NCBI RefSeq assembly: GCF_025370105.1
Contig: NZ_JANQBK010000017.1
Location: forward strand, 1 to 64,000
Direction of reading: 5' to 3'
DNA length: 64,000 bases
Origin: Sphingomonas hylomeconis
Lineage (GTDB): Bacteria; Pseudomonadota; Alphaproteobacteria; Sphingomonadales; Sphingomonadaceae
The notes under the pieces were generated by a model. That model made no database searches. It saw nothing but the letters and a program-made list of their open reading frames with translations, and had not been told where the DNA came from. Made by a program: the position numbers and the translations under genes. Positions 16,097-22,785 of the stretch are shown piece after piece. The number at the start of each line of letters is the position of its first letter. Position 1 is the first letter of the stretch.

Positions 16097-16753
16097 CTAT
16101 GTTCGACGCCCGATGAACACGACGCGGCCGACGAGATTGACTTCGTCGGCATGCACCTCTTCGTCCTTCACCCGATCATTGTCGGACTGGATAACGACGA
16201 TCGAGCCGCGAAGGCGCAGGCGCTTGATCATGCCGATATCGCCCACCGTCAGCGCCCAGATCGCGTCAGCTTCATCGAGTTTGCGGCGCGATCGGTCGAT
16301 GATGACCATGTCGCGATCGCGGATCGTGGGGTCCATTGAATCGCCTTTGCCGCGCGCTAGCGTCAGCAGCGTTGGCGGCGAGCTGGTGATCGACTCGATC
16401 CACAGCCGCGGGAAGTGGTGGACCTGGAGCTCGACGTGATCACCGGTGAAGGTGCCGCCCATCCCATAATCTTGGTCGATTTCGGTTATAGCGACTAGGT
16501 CGAGATGCTCCGCAATGTCGCGCTCGGTCGGCGCCGGCACCGCGCCTTCGTTGGGATCTTCAGTTTCGCCGGCCAAATAAGCTGGCGACGTACCGAGAAC
16601 CTTCGCGATCGTGGCTATATGCGTAGACCCACGGGACTGGCCCGTGATGAGCTTGTGTACGGTTTGCTGGCTGATCCCTACCCGGCGGCCAAGTTCCGAT
16701 TGCGACAATCCTGCCGCCTGAAGGCGTTCCGCCAGTCGCACGCCGTTAATCAT
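16097..16753 (-). CDS. CI-like phage repressor with S24 peptidase domain
   Basis: A 218-residue repressor. Residues 5-60 are a Cro/CI helix-turn-helix (LAERLQAAGLSQSELGRRVG, then QQTVHKLITGQS). Residues 115-218 are a LexA-type S24 domain with Ser139 in GDSMDPTI and Lys177 in GMIKRLRL, the catalytic dyad. An obvious Ala-Gly cleavage site was not located. It should hold the lytic genes silent and be inactivated through RecA during DNA damage. It is divergent from the Cro-like gene, with two operators between them. Confidence 0.9.
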   Translation of the reverse strand: MINGVRLAERLQAAGLSQSELGRRVGISQQTVHKLITGQSRGSTHIATIAKVLGTSPAYLAGETEDPNEGAVPAPTERDIAEHLDLVAITEIDQDYGMGGTFTGDHVELQVHHFPRLWIESITSSPPTLLTLARGKGDSMDPTIRDRDMVIIDRSRRKLDEADAIWALTVGDIGMIKRLRLRGSIVVIQSDNDRVKDEEVHADEVNLVGRVVFIGRRT

Positions 16754-16762
16754 GGCACAACG

Positions 16763-16830
16763 CTACAACCATCGCTGTAGATGGAAATGGGCGAATATGT
16801 GTTGACGGTACTACAACTATATGTGTAGGC
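16763..16830. promoter_or_regulatory. Immunity operators and promoter between CI-like and Cro-like genes
   Basis: Two 18-bp operators share the form CTACAAC-N5/6-TGTAG: CTACAACCATCGCTGTAG at 16763-16780 and CTACAACTATATGTGTAG at 16813-16830. Their centres are 50 bp apart. A -35 like TTGACG (16804-16809) reads toward the Cro-like gene with a weak -10 (TGTAGG) inside the second operator, so a bound repressor would block it. The first operator abuts the repressor start at 16753, fitting autoregulation. Confidence 0.7.
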
Positions 16831-16837
16831 CTCAAAT

Positions 16838-17158
16838 ATGAGCAGGATCACACCATTCGAATCGCTAAAAAGCGCAGTTGATCAGGTAGGATCACAGTCG
16901 GCTTTCGCGCGGCTATGTGGCGTCTCACAGACGGCAGTTTGGAAATGGTTGCAAAGCGGAAAGCGCCTCCCGGCAGAACATGTTCTCACGGTCGAGCGGG
17001 AATCCGGCGTCTCGCGTCATCTCCTTCGCCCTGACATCTACCCTGCGGATCCCTCGTCGGTCTCTCTCCCTGCTGACGGCACAGCCGGATCCGTAGCAGC
17101 CTGTGCCCCGGTCGGCGATTTCGATCGGGGCACCATTTTGAAGCGGGCAGCGCAGTGA
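16838..17158 (+). CDS. Cro/YdaS-like regulator
   Basis: A 106-residue protein with an N-terminal YdaS/Cro-type helix-turn-helix (ESLKSAVDQVGSQSAFARLC, then GVSQTAVWKWLQSGKRLP, and HVLTVERESGVSRHLLRPDIYP). The signature RxDIYP at the end of the domain is common to phage Cro-like repressors of this group. The tail is likely flexible. As first gene of the rightward early operon it probably represses the repressor promoter during lytic growth. The next gene overlaps by 4 nt. Confidence 0.78.
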   Translation: MSRITPFESLKSAVDQVGSQSAFARLCGVSQTAVWKWLQSGKRLPAEHVLTVERESGVSRHLLRPDIYPADPSSVSLPADGTAGSVAACAPVGDFDRGTILKRAAQ

Positions 17159-17649
17159 CACTCGTTCGCCCTCCCAACACCTGGGCGCAGGCGGCGACCA
17201 AGGTTTCCGACATGATCGGCTGGCCGACGTTTGCCGGTATCGTGCGACGCGGTGAGCGGGCGGTTCAATATTGGGGCCAGCCCAACTGCAAGACCGTGCC
17301 GACCATCGAACAGGCACTGCTGCTCGATGCCGCTTATCGCGCCGCCGGGGGCTCAGACGCCCCATTCTTGGATACCTTCGCCGCCTTGCTCGACGTGCAG
17401 GTCAAACGCGATGCTGCCTGCCTTAGCGAACTGGCCAACGATAGCGCGGCGTTCGTCCGCGAAGCTGGCGATCTCGGCGCAGCGCTCTTTCTTGCCACCC
17501 GGCCCGGTGCCTCCCCGCGCGATCACAATCGCGCGCTGGTCGAAGCGCAGCAGGTCGAGACGGCGCTCGGCGCGATCATGCGGCGCCTGCCAAGCTTCCT
17601 CCAGTTCGGCGCGGGGTCGCTCTCGGGGAATATCGGGGGCACCCAATGA
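17155..17649 (+). CDS. CII-like early regulatory protein
   Basis: A 164-residue protein with GTG start overlapping the Cro-like gene by 4 nt. The N-terminal 70 residues (NTWAQAATKVSDMIGWPTFA, then GERAVQYWGQPNC and PTIEQALLLDAAYRAAGG) are a helix-turn-helix of the type seen in a family of prophage proteins that replaces CII. The C-terminal half is helical. A role in the lysis-lysogeny decision is inferred from position and fold. It is followed by the Ogr-like gene with a 4-nt overlap. Confidence 0.65.
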   Translation: MTLVRPPNTWAQAATKVSDMIGWPTFAGIVRRGERAVQYWGQPNCKTVPTIEQALLLDAAYRAAGGSDAPFLDTFAALLDVQVKRDAACLSELANDSAAFVREAGDLGAALFLATRPGASPRDHNRALVEAQQVETALGAIMRRLPSFLQFGAGSLSGNIGGTQ

Positions 17650-17963
17650 CGAAGAAGACACTTACCAGACTGCCTGCCATCGCTTGCCCGCACTGCGAGG
17701 CGAAATCGATCGTCCGCGATAGCATCGAGATTACGCCGATGGTGCGCGAGTTGCGGCTCAGCTGCACCAACGAGGATTGTGGCCACACCTTCGTGGCGCA
17801 GTTCAGCGTGATCCGCACGATCCGCCCGAGCGCCATGCCGAAGGAGGGCATCCGCCTCCCTTTCGGGGCCTGGTTCCGGAAATCGGCCAATGATGATCAT
17901 CCCGAACCGGCAAATGACGATCACGGCCTCGCCGCCGCGATCGCCTCGACCATGATCATCTGA
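17646..17963 (+). CDS. ogr: Ogr/Delta-like late gene activator
   Basis: A 105-residue protein with the Ogr/Delta zinc finger: CPHCEAKSIVRDSIEITPMV, then C-x4-C in LSCTNEDCGHTF and FSVIRTIRPS. P2 Ogr is 72 residues; the extra C-terminal region here is acidic and probably disordered. In P2-like phages Ogr binds dyad sites upstream of late promoters. The palindromes at 4455-4477 and 18833-18855 are possible targets. Its position in the early operon means late genes would switch on after derepression. The gene name follows the family; functional equivalence is inferred. Confidence 0.82.
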   Translation: MTKKTLTRLPAIACPHCEAKSIVRDSIEITPMVRELRLSCTNEDCGHTFVAQFSVIRTIRPSAMPKEGIRLPFGAWFRKSANDDHPEPANDDHGLAAAIASTMII

Positions 17964-18064
17964 TCCCCGCGCAGCCCCCGCTGCGCGCCGCTCCCCGCTG
18001 ACCACTCCATCCGGAAAGCCTCCGCTTCCGGGAACGCCACCCCTTTGTCTGAAAGGAATGCCCG

Positions 18065-18499
18065 ATGCTCCAGTTCGCATTGCCCGTCGATCGCCGCCAG
18101 GCCGCGCCGCCCGCGCTGCCGCCCGTCACGCCCGCCGCCTATCTCCGGCTGCGCCGCAAGGCGGCGGGCCTGTCGGTCGCCGCCGCGGCGCGCCGGATAG
18201 TCGGAGAGCGCGGCTTCGATGCCGCCTCCCGGCTGATCCGCCTGCTCGAAACCGAGGGCGTGACGGCGCGGCACCGCGACATGATCAGCGGCCTCGCCGA
18301 CGCTTTCCCGCTCGATGCCGATATCTACATGCAGCTGTGCGGCGCGCCGGCGCACCAGCAGCCCCGCATCTGCCGCGGCTGCGGTTGCAGCGAATGGGAT
18401 CCGTGCGTCTCCGCGGACGGCGCGCATCGCTGCGGCTGGGCCGGCCCCCCGGCCTGCACCCGCTGCGCTGAGGCCCCTGGCGCGCAGGTGCGCCAGTGA
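18065..18499 (+). CDS. Early prophage protein with HTH-like and Cys-rich domains
   Basis: A 144-residue protein. Residues 25-95 look like a degenerate helix-turn-helix (AAYLRLRRKAAGLSVAAAAR, then ASRLIRLLETEGVTARHRD). Residues 103-134 hold six Cys (CRGCGCSEWDPC, HRCGW, CTRC), a metal-binding pattern seen in many small prophage proteins of this group. GAAAGGA precedes the ATG at 18065; a second ATG at 18058 is in another frame. It is probably a regulator. It is 101 nt after the Ogr-like gene and overlaps the next by 4 nt. Confidence 0.6.
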   Translation: MLQFALPVDRRQAAPPALPPVTPAAYLRLRRKAAGLSVAAAARRIVGERGFDAASRLIRLLETEGVTARHRDMISGLADAFPLDADIYMQLCGAPAHQQPRICRGCGCSEWDPCVSADGAHRCGWAGPPACTRCAEAPGAQVRQ

Positions 18500-18654
18500 T
18501 CGGCGCCGCCCAGCCCATCGGGCACAACGTCGCCGAGCGCCGCATGCGCCGCCGCCGCATTGCCAAGGTCGTCCTGGCGGTCGCCTTCGCGATCGTGTGG
18601 GTGCCGATCGCGATCGTGATGATGGTCGCGGGCACGTCGGATCGGCTCCGCTGA
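18496..18654 (+). CDS. Small single-span membrane protein
   Basis: A 52-residue protein with GTG start overlapping the preceding stop by 4 nt. A very basic N-terminus (ERRMRRRRIAK) is followed by one strong membrane span (VVLAVAFAIVWVPIAIVMMV). The topology rule predicts the basic end inside. Too short for default gene calling but supported by the unbroken 4-nt overlaps on both sides. Function unknown; a superinfection or holin-like role is possible. Confidence 0.6.
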   Translation: MIGAAQPIGHNVAERRMRRRRIAKVVLAVAFAIVWVPIAIVMMVAGTSDRLR

Positions 18655-18908
18655 TGGCCGCGCAGCACATCCTGTACGGGATCAGCATCGGCCTGTTCGT
18701 CTGCGCCGCAGCGATCTCGATCGGCGTCATCACCGCGACGGTCGCCCCACAATGGCGCCGCATTGCCGAGCTGCTGAGCGGCCAGGCCGAGCCGCTGCCG
18801 CACGCCGCCAGCATTCCCGTCCGTGCCGCGGTCTTGTCGAGACGCTCTCTACAAGGTTGCGCGCTGGCCGCGCGTCGCCGCCGCCCTGCACCAATGGAGG
18901 CGTCATGA
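18654..18908 (+). CDS. Small membrane protein
   Basis: An 84-residue protein. The start ATG shares one base with the preceding stop (TGATG). One membrane span lies at residues 8-30 (YGISIGLFVCAAAISIGVIT), followed by a basic cytoplasmic tail of low complexity. It is preserved as an open frame through the palindrome at 18833-18855, whose bases encode part of the tail. Its stop overlaps the next start. Function unknown. Confidence 0.55.
   Translation: MAAQHILYGISIGLFVCAAAISIGVITATVAPQWRRIAELLSGQAEPLPHAASIPVRAAVLSRRSLQGCALAARRRRPAPMEAS
18833..18855. promoter_or_regulatory. Palindrome in the early operon (site 3)
   Basis: An imperfect inverted repeat, CTTGTCGAGA-CGC-TCTCTACAAG. It differs from the 4455-4477 site at one arm base and in the 3-nt centre. 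It lies inside the coding sequence of the small membrane protein, 50 nt before the next gene. The same arms with the same 3-nt spacing, 14 kb apart, argue for a shared binding protein. Confidence 0.55.
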
Positions 18909-19231
18909 TGTTCGCACCGCAAGCCGCCGCCACACCTGAAACCGGCATTCCGGCGACCGTGGCAAACCGTGCCGGTAAACCGGCACGGCGCGGCCTTCCC
19001 GTCGAAATCCGCAGGATGATGGGGCTGGAAACCGCCGCCGACATGCTGGGCGGGCAGGGGGCTCTGGCTGACGCTTTGGGCATCACCGTGCGCGGCCTTC
19101 GCGCAAAGGTGTCAGCTGATCGCGGCATCTCCACCGCGGATCTTCTCGCCGCCGCCATGGCGCTGGACGCGCAGGCGATCAGGATCCTCGATCACGCCCG
19201 CAAGCTGCGCGCAGAGGCGGGGGCAGCATGA
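18905..19231 (+). CDS. Small early prophage DNA-binding-like protein
   Basis: A 108-residue protein with ATG overlapping the preceding stop by 4 nt (a second ATG follows at once). Residues 40-85 (ETAADMLGGQGALADALGIT, then VRGLRAKVSADRGISTADLL) predict a helix-turn-helix. The pattern is one I know from sphingomonad prophages but not from a characterised family. A regulatory role is inferred. It overlaps the AlpA-like gene by 4 nt. Confidence 0.5.
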   Translation: MMFAPQAAATPETGIPATVANRAGKPARRGLPVEIRRMMGLETAADMLGGQGALADALGITVRGLRAKVSADRGISTADLLAAAMALDAQAIRILDHARKLRAEAGAA

Positions 19232-19524
19232 TGCCGCACCAAGTCGCGCCATTGCCGTCAGTGGGCAAGCATAAGACGCTTTCGACCGCGAAGCGCGCGG
19301 GTCGCGCGACGGACGCGGGCAGCTTCCTTCGCATCGACGACGTGATCGCATCGACAGGGCTGAGCCGGGCGACGATCTACAGGCTGCTCGCCGCGGGCGA
19401 CTTCCCCGCCAAGATCGCGCTCACGATCCGTTGTGTCGGATGGTGGGAAGCGGACGTCACTGCATGGCTTGAAAGCCGCCTCGGCCGCCCATCTTCCGAA
19501 CCCGGCGAAGGGCAAGCCGCATGA
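19228..19524 (+). CDS. AlpA-like / excisionase-type DNA-binding protein
   Basis: A 98-residue protein with the AlpA pattern FLRIDDVIASTGLSRATIYRLL, then GDFPAKIAL and the terminal W-x2-ADVTAWLESR. AlpA-type proteins are winged-helix factors that regulate integrase genes or act as excision factors. One unusual point is the segment TIRCVGWWEADV where most AlpA proteins have a G-x-R-x-VGW; the sense is kept. Overlaps both neighbours by 4 nt. No integrase is next to it in the window. Confidence 0.75.
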   Translation: MMPHQVAPLPSVGKHKTLSTAKRAGRATDAGSFLRIDDVIASTGLSRATIYRLLAAGDFPAKIALTIRCVGWWEADVTAWLESRLGRPSSEPGEGQAA

Positions 19525-19703
19525 CGACGCCTCAAACCGAGAGCCGCCGGTTCCGTGAGCGCGAAGCCGGCCGGGCATCTGCTCGCGCCTGGCGGGCGAA
19601 GAACAAGCCGGTCTTCGACGCCATCTACGGCGCCGAAGCCTGCACGCTCTGCGGCAAGCCGCACAGCGTGGGCGCCAGCCAAACCAACGAAGGGAACGCC
19701 TGA
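19521..19703 (+). CDS. Small early prophage protein
   Basis: A 60-residue, very basic protein. The C-terminal C-x2-C (EACTLCGKPH) is half of a possible zinc site, so it may pair with another chain. The N-terminal half is Arg/Glu-rich helix (RFREREAGRASARAWRA). It is held in the operon by a 4-nt overlap upstream and a 1-nt overlap downstream. No family was recognised. Confidence 0.5.
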   Translation: MTTPQTESRRFREREAGRASARAWRAKNKPVFDAIYGAEACTLCGKPHSVGASQTNEGNA

Positions 19704-19942
19704 TGTCCGACGTCATCGGCGCCGAGCAGCTGCGCCTGCTCATCGAACGGATCGAGCGCCTCGAGGAAGAGAAGCGCGGGATCTCCGACGACATCAAGGA
19801 TGTCTACGCGGAGAGCAAATCCAACGGCTACGACACGAAGACGATGCGAGCGATCGTCCGCCTCCGCCGCATGGAGAAGCACCACCGCGACGAAGCAGAC
19901 GCGCTGCTCGAGACCTACAAAGCCGCGCTGGGGCTGTCGTGA
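19703..19942 (+). CDS. GapR-like protein (DUF2312 family)
   Basis: A 79-residue protein of the DUF2312/GapR family. GapR of Caulobacter binds AT-rich, overtwisted DNA and assists topoisomerases at replication and transcription. The whole family sequence is visible: GAEQLRLLIERIERLEEEKR, then ISDDIKDVYAESKSNGYDTK and MRAIVRLRRMEKHHRDEAD. It is full length. A phage-borne copy could support phage replication. It is the last clear gene of the early operon, overlapping the preceding stop by 1 nt. Confidence 0.85.
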   Translation: MSDVIGAEQLRLLIERIERLEEEKRGISDDIKDVYAESKSNGYDTKTMRAIVRLRRMEKHHRDEADALLETYKAALGLS

Positions 19943-20218
19943 CGCGCAAGCCGGCTGCCGCGCGCCTACGCCAGACCTTCGCCAAGCACCGCTCAGACAC
20001 CCCCTACGCGCCGGCGAATGCCGCTCGCGTTTGGATCGCCAAATTGCGCCGAAATGAGAAGCTCAAAGGAGCAGCGAGGCGGCGAACACAAAAAACAACG
20101 GGGGTATCCCCGGGGGTATTCCAGAATTCTACTATCTGCAAAATCGTTTGTTTCAGGGAGCTTACCAATGATTACGCCGCAGCAGCCCTGTCCACCACTA
20201 CTCAAATCGATGACCTCC
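19943..20218. other. Right prophage junction region without a clear complete gene
   Basis: A frame opens with GTG at 19939 (TRKPAAARLRQTFAKHRSDT) and continues past the terminator into yghU antisense, so if real it is a phage gene cut at the junction. A direct repeat CGGGGGTAT occurs at 20099-20107 and 20111-20119, and the first copy is part of GGGG-TAT-CCCC. Closely spaced repeats of this kind are what integrase binding at an att site can look like. No tRNA 3' end was recognised. Without the left end of the prophage the att core cannot be defined. Confidence 0.35.
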
Positions 20219-20244
20219 AAAGCCGCCCCGCAAGGGGCGGTTTT
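20219..20244. terminator. Rho-independent terminator after yghU (bidirectional form)
   Basis: A hairpin with stem CCGCCCC / GGGGCGG around GCAA, flanked by AAAG on the left and TTTT on the right. On the minus strand it follows the yghU stop by 15 nt and would end that transcript. On the plus strand it could stop readthrough from the prophage early operon. Confidence 0.7.
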
Positions 20245-20258
20245 GGCGTGCGTGTCGT

Positions 20259-21137
20259 TCAGCCTGGATCGGCCTGTGCCTTGTCCTGCGTCTTGGTCAG
20301 GAAATCGCCGGCGTCGTGGCGCTCGCGCAGCTGTTCGGCAGGCGGGCCGGTGACGCGATTGACCATGCGGCCGCGCTGGACCGCCGGGCGCGCCCCGACT
20401 GCCTCGGTCCAGCGCTGCACGTGCTTATATTCCTGCACCTGCAGGAACTCCCCCGCATCATAGGCAAGCCCCTTGGCGAGCGTGCCGTACCACGGCCAGA
20501 TCGCGATATCCGCGATCGTATAGCTGTCGCCGGCGATATAGGCGCTGTCGGCGAGGCGCCGGTCGAGCACGTCGAGCTGGCGCTTCACCTCCATCGCGAA
20601 ACGGTCGATGGCATATTCGATCTTGGTCGGCGCATAGGCGTAGAAATGCCCGAATCCGCCGCCGAGATAGGGGGCGCTGCCCATCTGCCAGAACAGCCAG
20701 GACAGGGTTTCCGCGCGCGCGGCCGGCTCGGTCGGCAACAATGCGCCGAACTTCTCGGCCAAATACAGCAGGATCGCGCCCGATTCGAATACGCGGACCG
20801 GCGCCGGGCCGCTGCGATCGAGCAATGCGGGAATCTTGGAATTGGGATTGATGTCGACAAAGTCGCTGCCGAACTGATCGCCCTCGTTGATGCGGATCAG
20901 CCAGGCGTCATAGTCGGCGCCCGCATGGCCGAGTTCGAGCAGCTCCTCGAGCATGATCGTGACCTTGACGCCGTTCGGCGTGCCGAGCGAATAGAGCTGC
21001 AACGGATGGCGCCCGACCGGCAGTTCCTTGTCGTGCGTCGCGCCGGCGATCGGCCGGTTGATGCTGGCGAACGCGCCGCCATTCTGCTTGTCCCAGGTCC
21101 AGATTTTGGGCGGCACATAGGCTGTCGGCTCGGTCAT
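20259..21137 (-). CDS. yghU: Glutathione-dependent disulfide-bond oxidoreductase (YghU-type GST)
   Basis: A 292-residue protein of the YghU/Nu-class glutathione transferases, which reduce disulfides using glutathione. The family start is visible (YVPPKIWTWDKQNGGAFASI, then INRPIAGATHDKELPVG). The thioredoxin-like domain (LYSLGTPNGVKVTIMLEEL) and NPNSKIPALLD follow, with FESGAILLYLAEKFG before the helical C-terminal domain. The ATG at 21137 has GGGA 7 nt upstream. The gene ends in the typical RHDAGDFLTKTQDKA and is intact, so the prophage did not interrupt it. Confidence 0.9.
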   Translation of the reverse strand: MTEPTAYVPPKIWTWDKQNGGAFASINRPIAGATHDKELPVGRHPLQLYSLGTPNGVKVTIMLEELLELGHAGADYDAWLIRINEGDQFGSDFVDINPNSKIPALLDRSGPAPVRVFESGAILLYLAEKFGALLPTEPAARAETLSWLFWQMGSAPYLGGGFGHFYAYAPTKIEYAIDRFAMEVKRQLDVLDRRLADSAYIAGDSYTIADIAIWPWYGTLAKGLAYDAGEFLQVQEYKHVQRWTEAVGARPAVQRGRMVNRVTGPPAEQLRERHDAGDFLTKTQDKAQADPG

Positions 21138-21300
21138 GACGGCTCCCGGATAATGATCGGCGCAGCTTGTCGCGCACGCCGGCGGATCTTGCCGGAAAGC
21201 AATTGTTTGCGCCAGCAAAGGGTGGGCGCGGCCAGGCGCCGATCTGAGCCATTTCCATCGCCGCGTGCCGCTGATAAAGCGACGCCCTAGGAGCAAAGAC

Positions 21301-22767
21301 GTGGCGAATTGTTCAACCGGCGTGACCGGCCTCGACGAGATACTGGCCGGGGGGCTGGCGCACGGGCGCCTGTTCTTGCTGGAAGGCGCCCCGGGGGCGG
21401 GCAAGACGACGATCGCGACGCAATTCCTGATGGCCGGCGCGGATGCCGGCGAGCGCGTCTTGTACATCACCTTGTCCGAAACCGAGGACGAACTGCGCGA
21501 TGGCGCGGCGTCGCACGGCTGGCATTTCGCACCGTCGTTCGAAGTGTTCGAATTGGTGCCGCTGGAAAGCCTGCTCGACGAACAACAGCAGCAGAGCCTG
21601 CTCTATTCGTCGGATCTCGAACTGGGCGAGACGACCAAGCGGATCTTCGAGGTGTTCGAACGGGTCAAGCCGAGCCGCGTGGTGCTCGACAGCCTGTCGG
21701 AGATCCGCCTGCTGGCGCAGAGCTCGCTGCGCTATCGCCGGCAGATCCTGTCGCTAAAACACTATTTCTCGCGCCAGAACGCGACCGTGCTGATGCTCGA
21801 CGATCTCACCGCCGACGTGCTCGACAAGACGGTGCACAGCGTGGCGCATGCGGTGATCCGCCTGGAGGAATTGTCGCCCAATTACGGCGCCGAGCGGCGG
21901 CGCATGCGCGTGCTGAAATATCGTGGCCGCAAATATCGCGGCGGCTATCACGATTTCGTGATCGATACCGGTGGCATCCGGGTGTTCCCGCGCCTCGTGT
22001 CGGCGGAATACCGCACCGATTTCTCGCGCGAGACGGTGGCGATCGACAATGAGGCGCTGAACGGGCTGGTCGGCGGCGGGTTCGAGCGCGGCGCCAGCAC
22101 GCTGATCCTGGGGCCGGCGGGCACGGGCAAGTCGCTGCTCGCACTGAGCTTCGTCAAGGCGGCGGCGGCGCGTGGCGAAAAGGCCGCGATGTTCATCTTC
22201 GACGAGGAACTCGGCCTGCTGGTCGATCGCGCCCGCAAGCTCGATATCGATCTGCCGGCGATGATCGAGTCCGGCAATCTGGTGATCGAGCAGATCGACG
22301 CCGCCGAACTGACGCCGGGCGAATTCTCCCAGCGTGTGCGCATCTGTGTCGAGAACAACCGCGCACGGACGGTGATCATCGACAGCCTCAACGGCTATCA
22401 ATCGGCGATGCCCGAAGAGCATGCGCTGATCCTGCACATGCACGAACTGCTGCAATATTTGAACCGGCAGGGCGTGATGACGTTCCTGACCGTCGCGCAG
22501 CATGGGCTGGTCGGTGATATGAAATCGCCGGTCGACGTCACCTACCTCGCCGACACCGTGATCCTGTTGCGATATTTCGAGGCGATGGGGCGGGTCCGAA
22601 GGGCGATTTCGGTCGTTAAGAAGCGCACCGGTCACCACGAGGATACGATCCGCGAGTTCATGATCGGCAGCAGCGGCATCACCGTGGGTGAGCCGTTGAC
22701 TGCCTTCCAGGGCGTGTTGCGGGGCGTGCCGAACTTGGTTGGCGACGGTGCGGGTTTGCTCGAATAA
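21301..22767 (+). CDS. KaiC-like double-RecA-domain ATPase
   Basis: A 488-residue protein with two RecA-like domains. The first has Walker A GAPGAGKT at residues 29-36 (after STGVTGLDEILAGG) and the second GPAGTGKS near residue 270. This is the KaiC/RadA-like family; in non-cyanobacteria such proteins act as signalling ATPases rather than clocks. The GTG at 21301 is chosen because AGGAG lies 7 nt upstream; a GTG at 21265 would add 12 basic residues. The next gene is a hybrid histidine kinase 18 nt downstream, so the two probably form a signalling operon. Confidence 0.88.
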   Translation: MANCSTGVTGLDEILAGGLAHGRLFLLEGAPGAGKTTIATQFLMAGADAGERVLYITLSETEDELRDGAASHGWHFAPSFEVFELVPLESLLDEQQQQSLLYSSDLELGETTKRIFEVFERVKPSRVVLDSLSEIRLLAQSSLRYRRQILSLKHYFSRQNATVLMLDDLTADVLDKTVHSVAHAVIRLEELSPNYGAERRRMRVLKYRGRKYRGGYHDFVIDTGGIRVFPRLVSAEYRTDFSRETVAIDNEALNGLVGGGFERGASTLILGPAGTGKSLLALSFVKAAAARGEKAAMFIFDEELGLLVDRARKLDIDLPAMIESGNLVIEQIDAAELTPGEFSQRVRICVENNRARTVIIDSLNGYQSAMPEEHALILHMHELLQYLNRQGVMTFLTVAQHGLVGDMKSPVDVTYLADTVILLRYFEAMGRVRRAISVVKKRTGHHEDTIREFMIGSSGITVGEPLTAFQGVLRGVPNLVGDGAGLLE

Positions 22768-22785
22768 GACAGGTTTGATGAGCCG

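Larger units (their letters stand above)
1..20222. mobile_element. P2-like prophage, right-hand part (left end outside window)
   Basis: This stretch holds a contractile-tail operon (sheath, tube, E/E' frameshift pair, tape measure, U, D), fibre genes, a CI/Cro-type switch, an Ogr-like late activator and an AlpA-like protein, which together identify a P2-like temperate phage. The left boundary is not in the window. The right boundary must lie between the last clear phage gene (ends 19942) and the terminator of the host yghU gene (about 20219). Head, terminase, portal, lysis, replication and integrase genes are not visible here, so completeness cannot be judged. The right edge is approximate. 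Confidence 0.88.

Noticed and set aside
20168-20353. Small plus-strand ORF starting ATGATTACGCC near the prophage end, reminiscent of a cloning-vector lacZ start
   Set aside because: The likeness is a few bases only and the frame runs into yghU antisense; no other vector sequence is present.
19939-20463. GTG-started frame crossing the prophage junction
   Set aside because: It continues through the terminator into yghU antisense and changes character after about 60 residues. Kept only as a note on the junction region.
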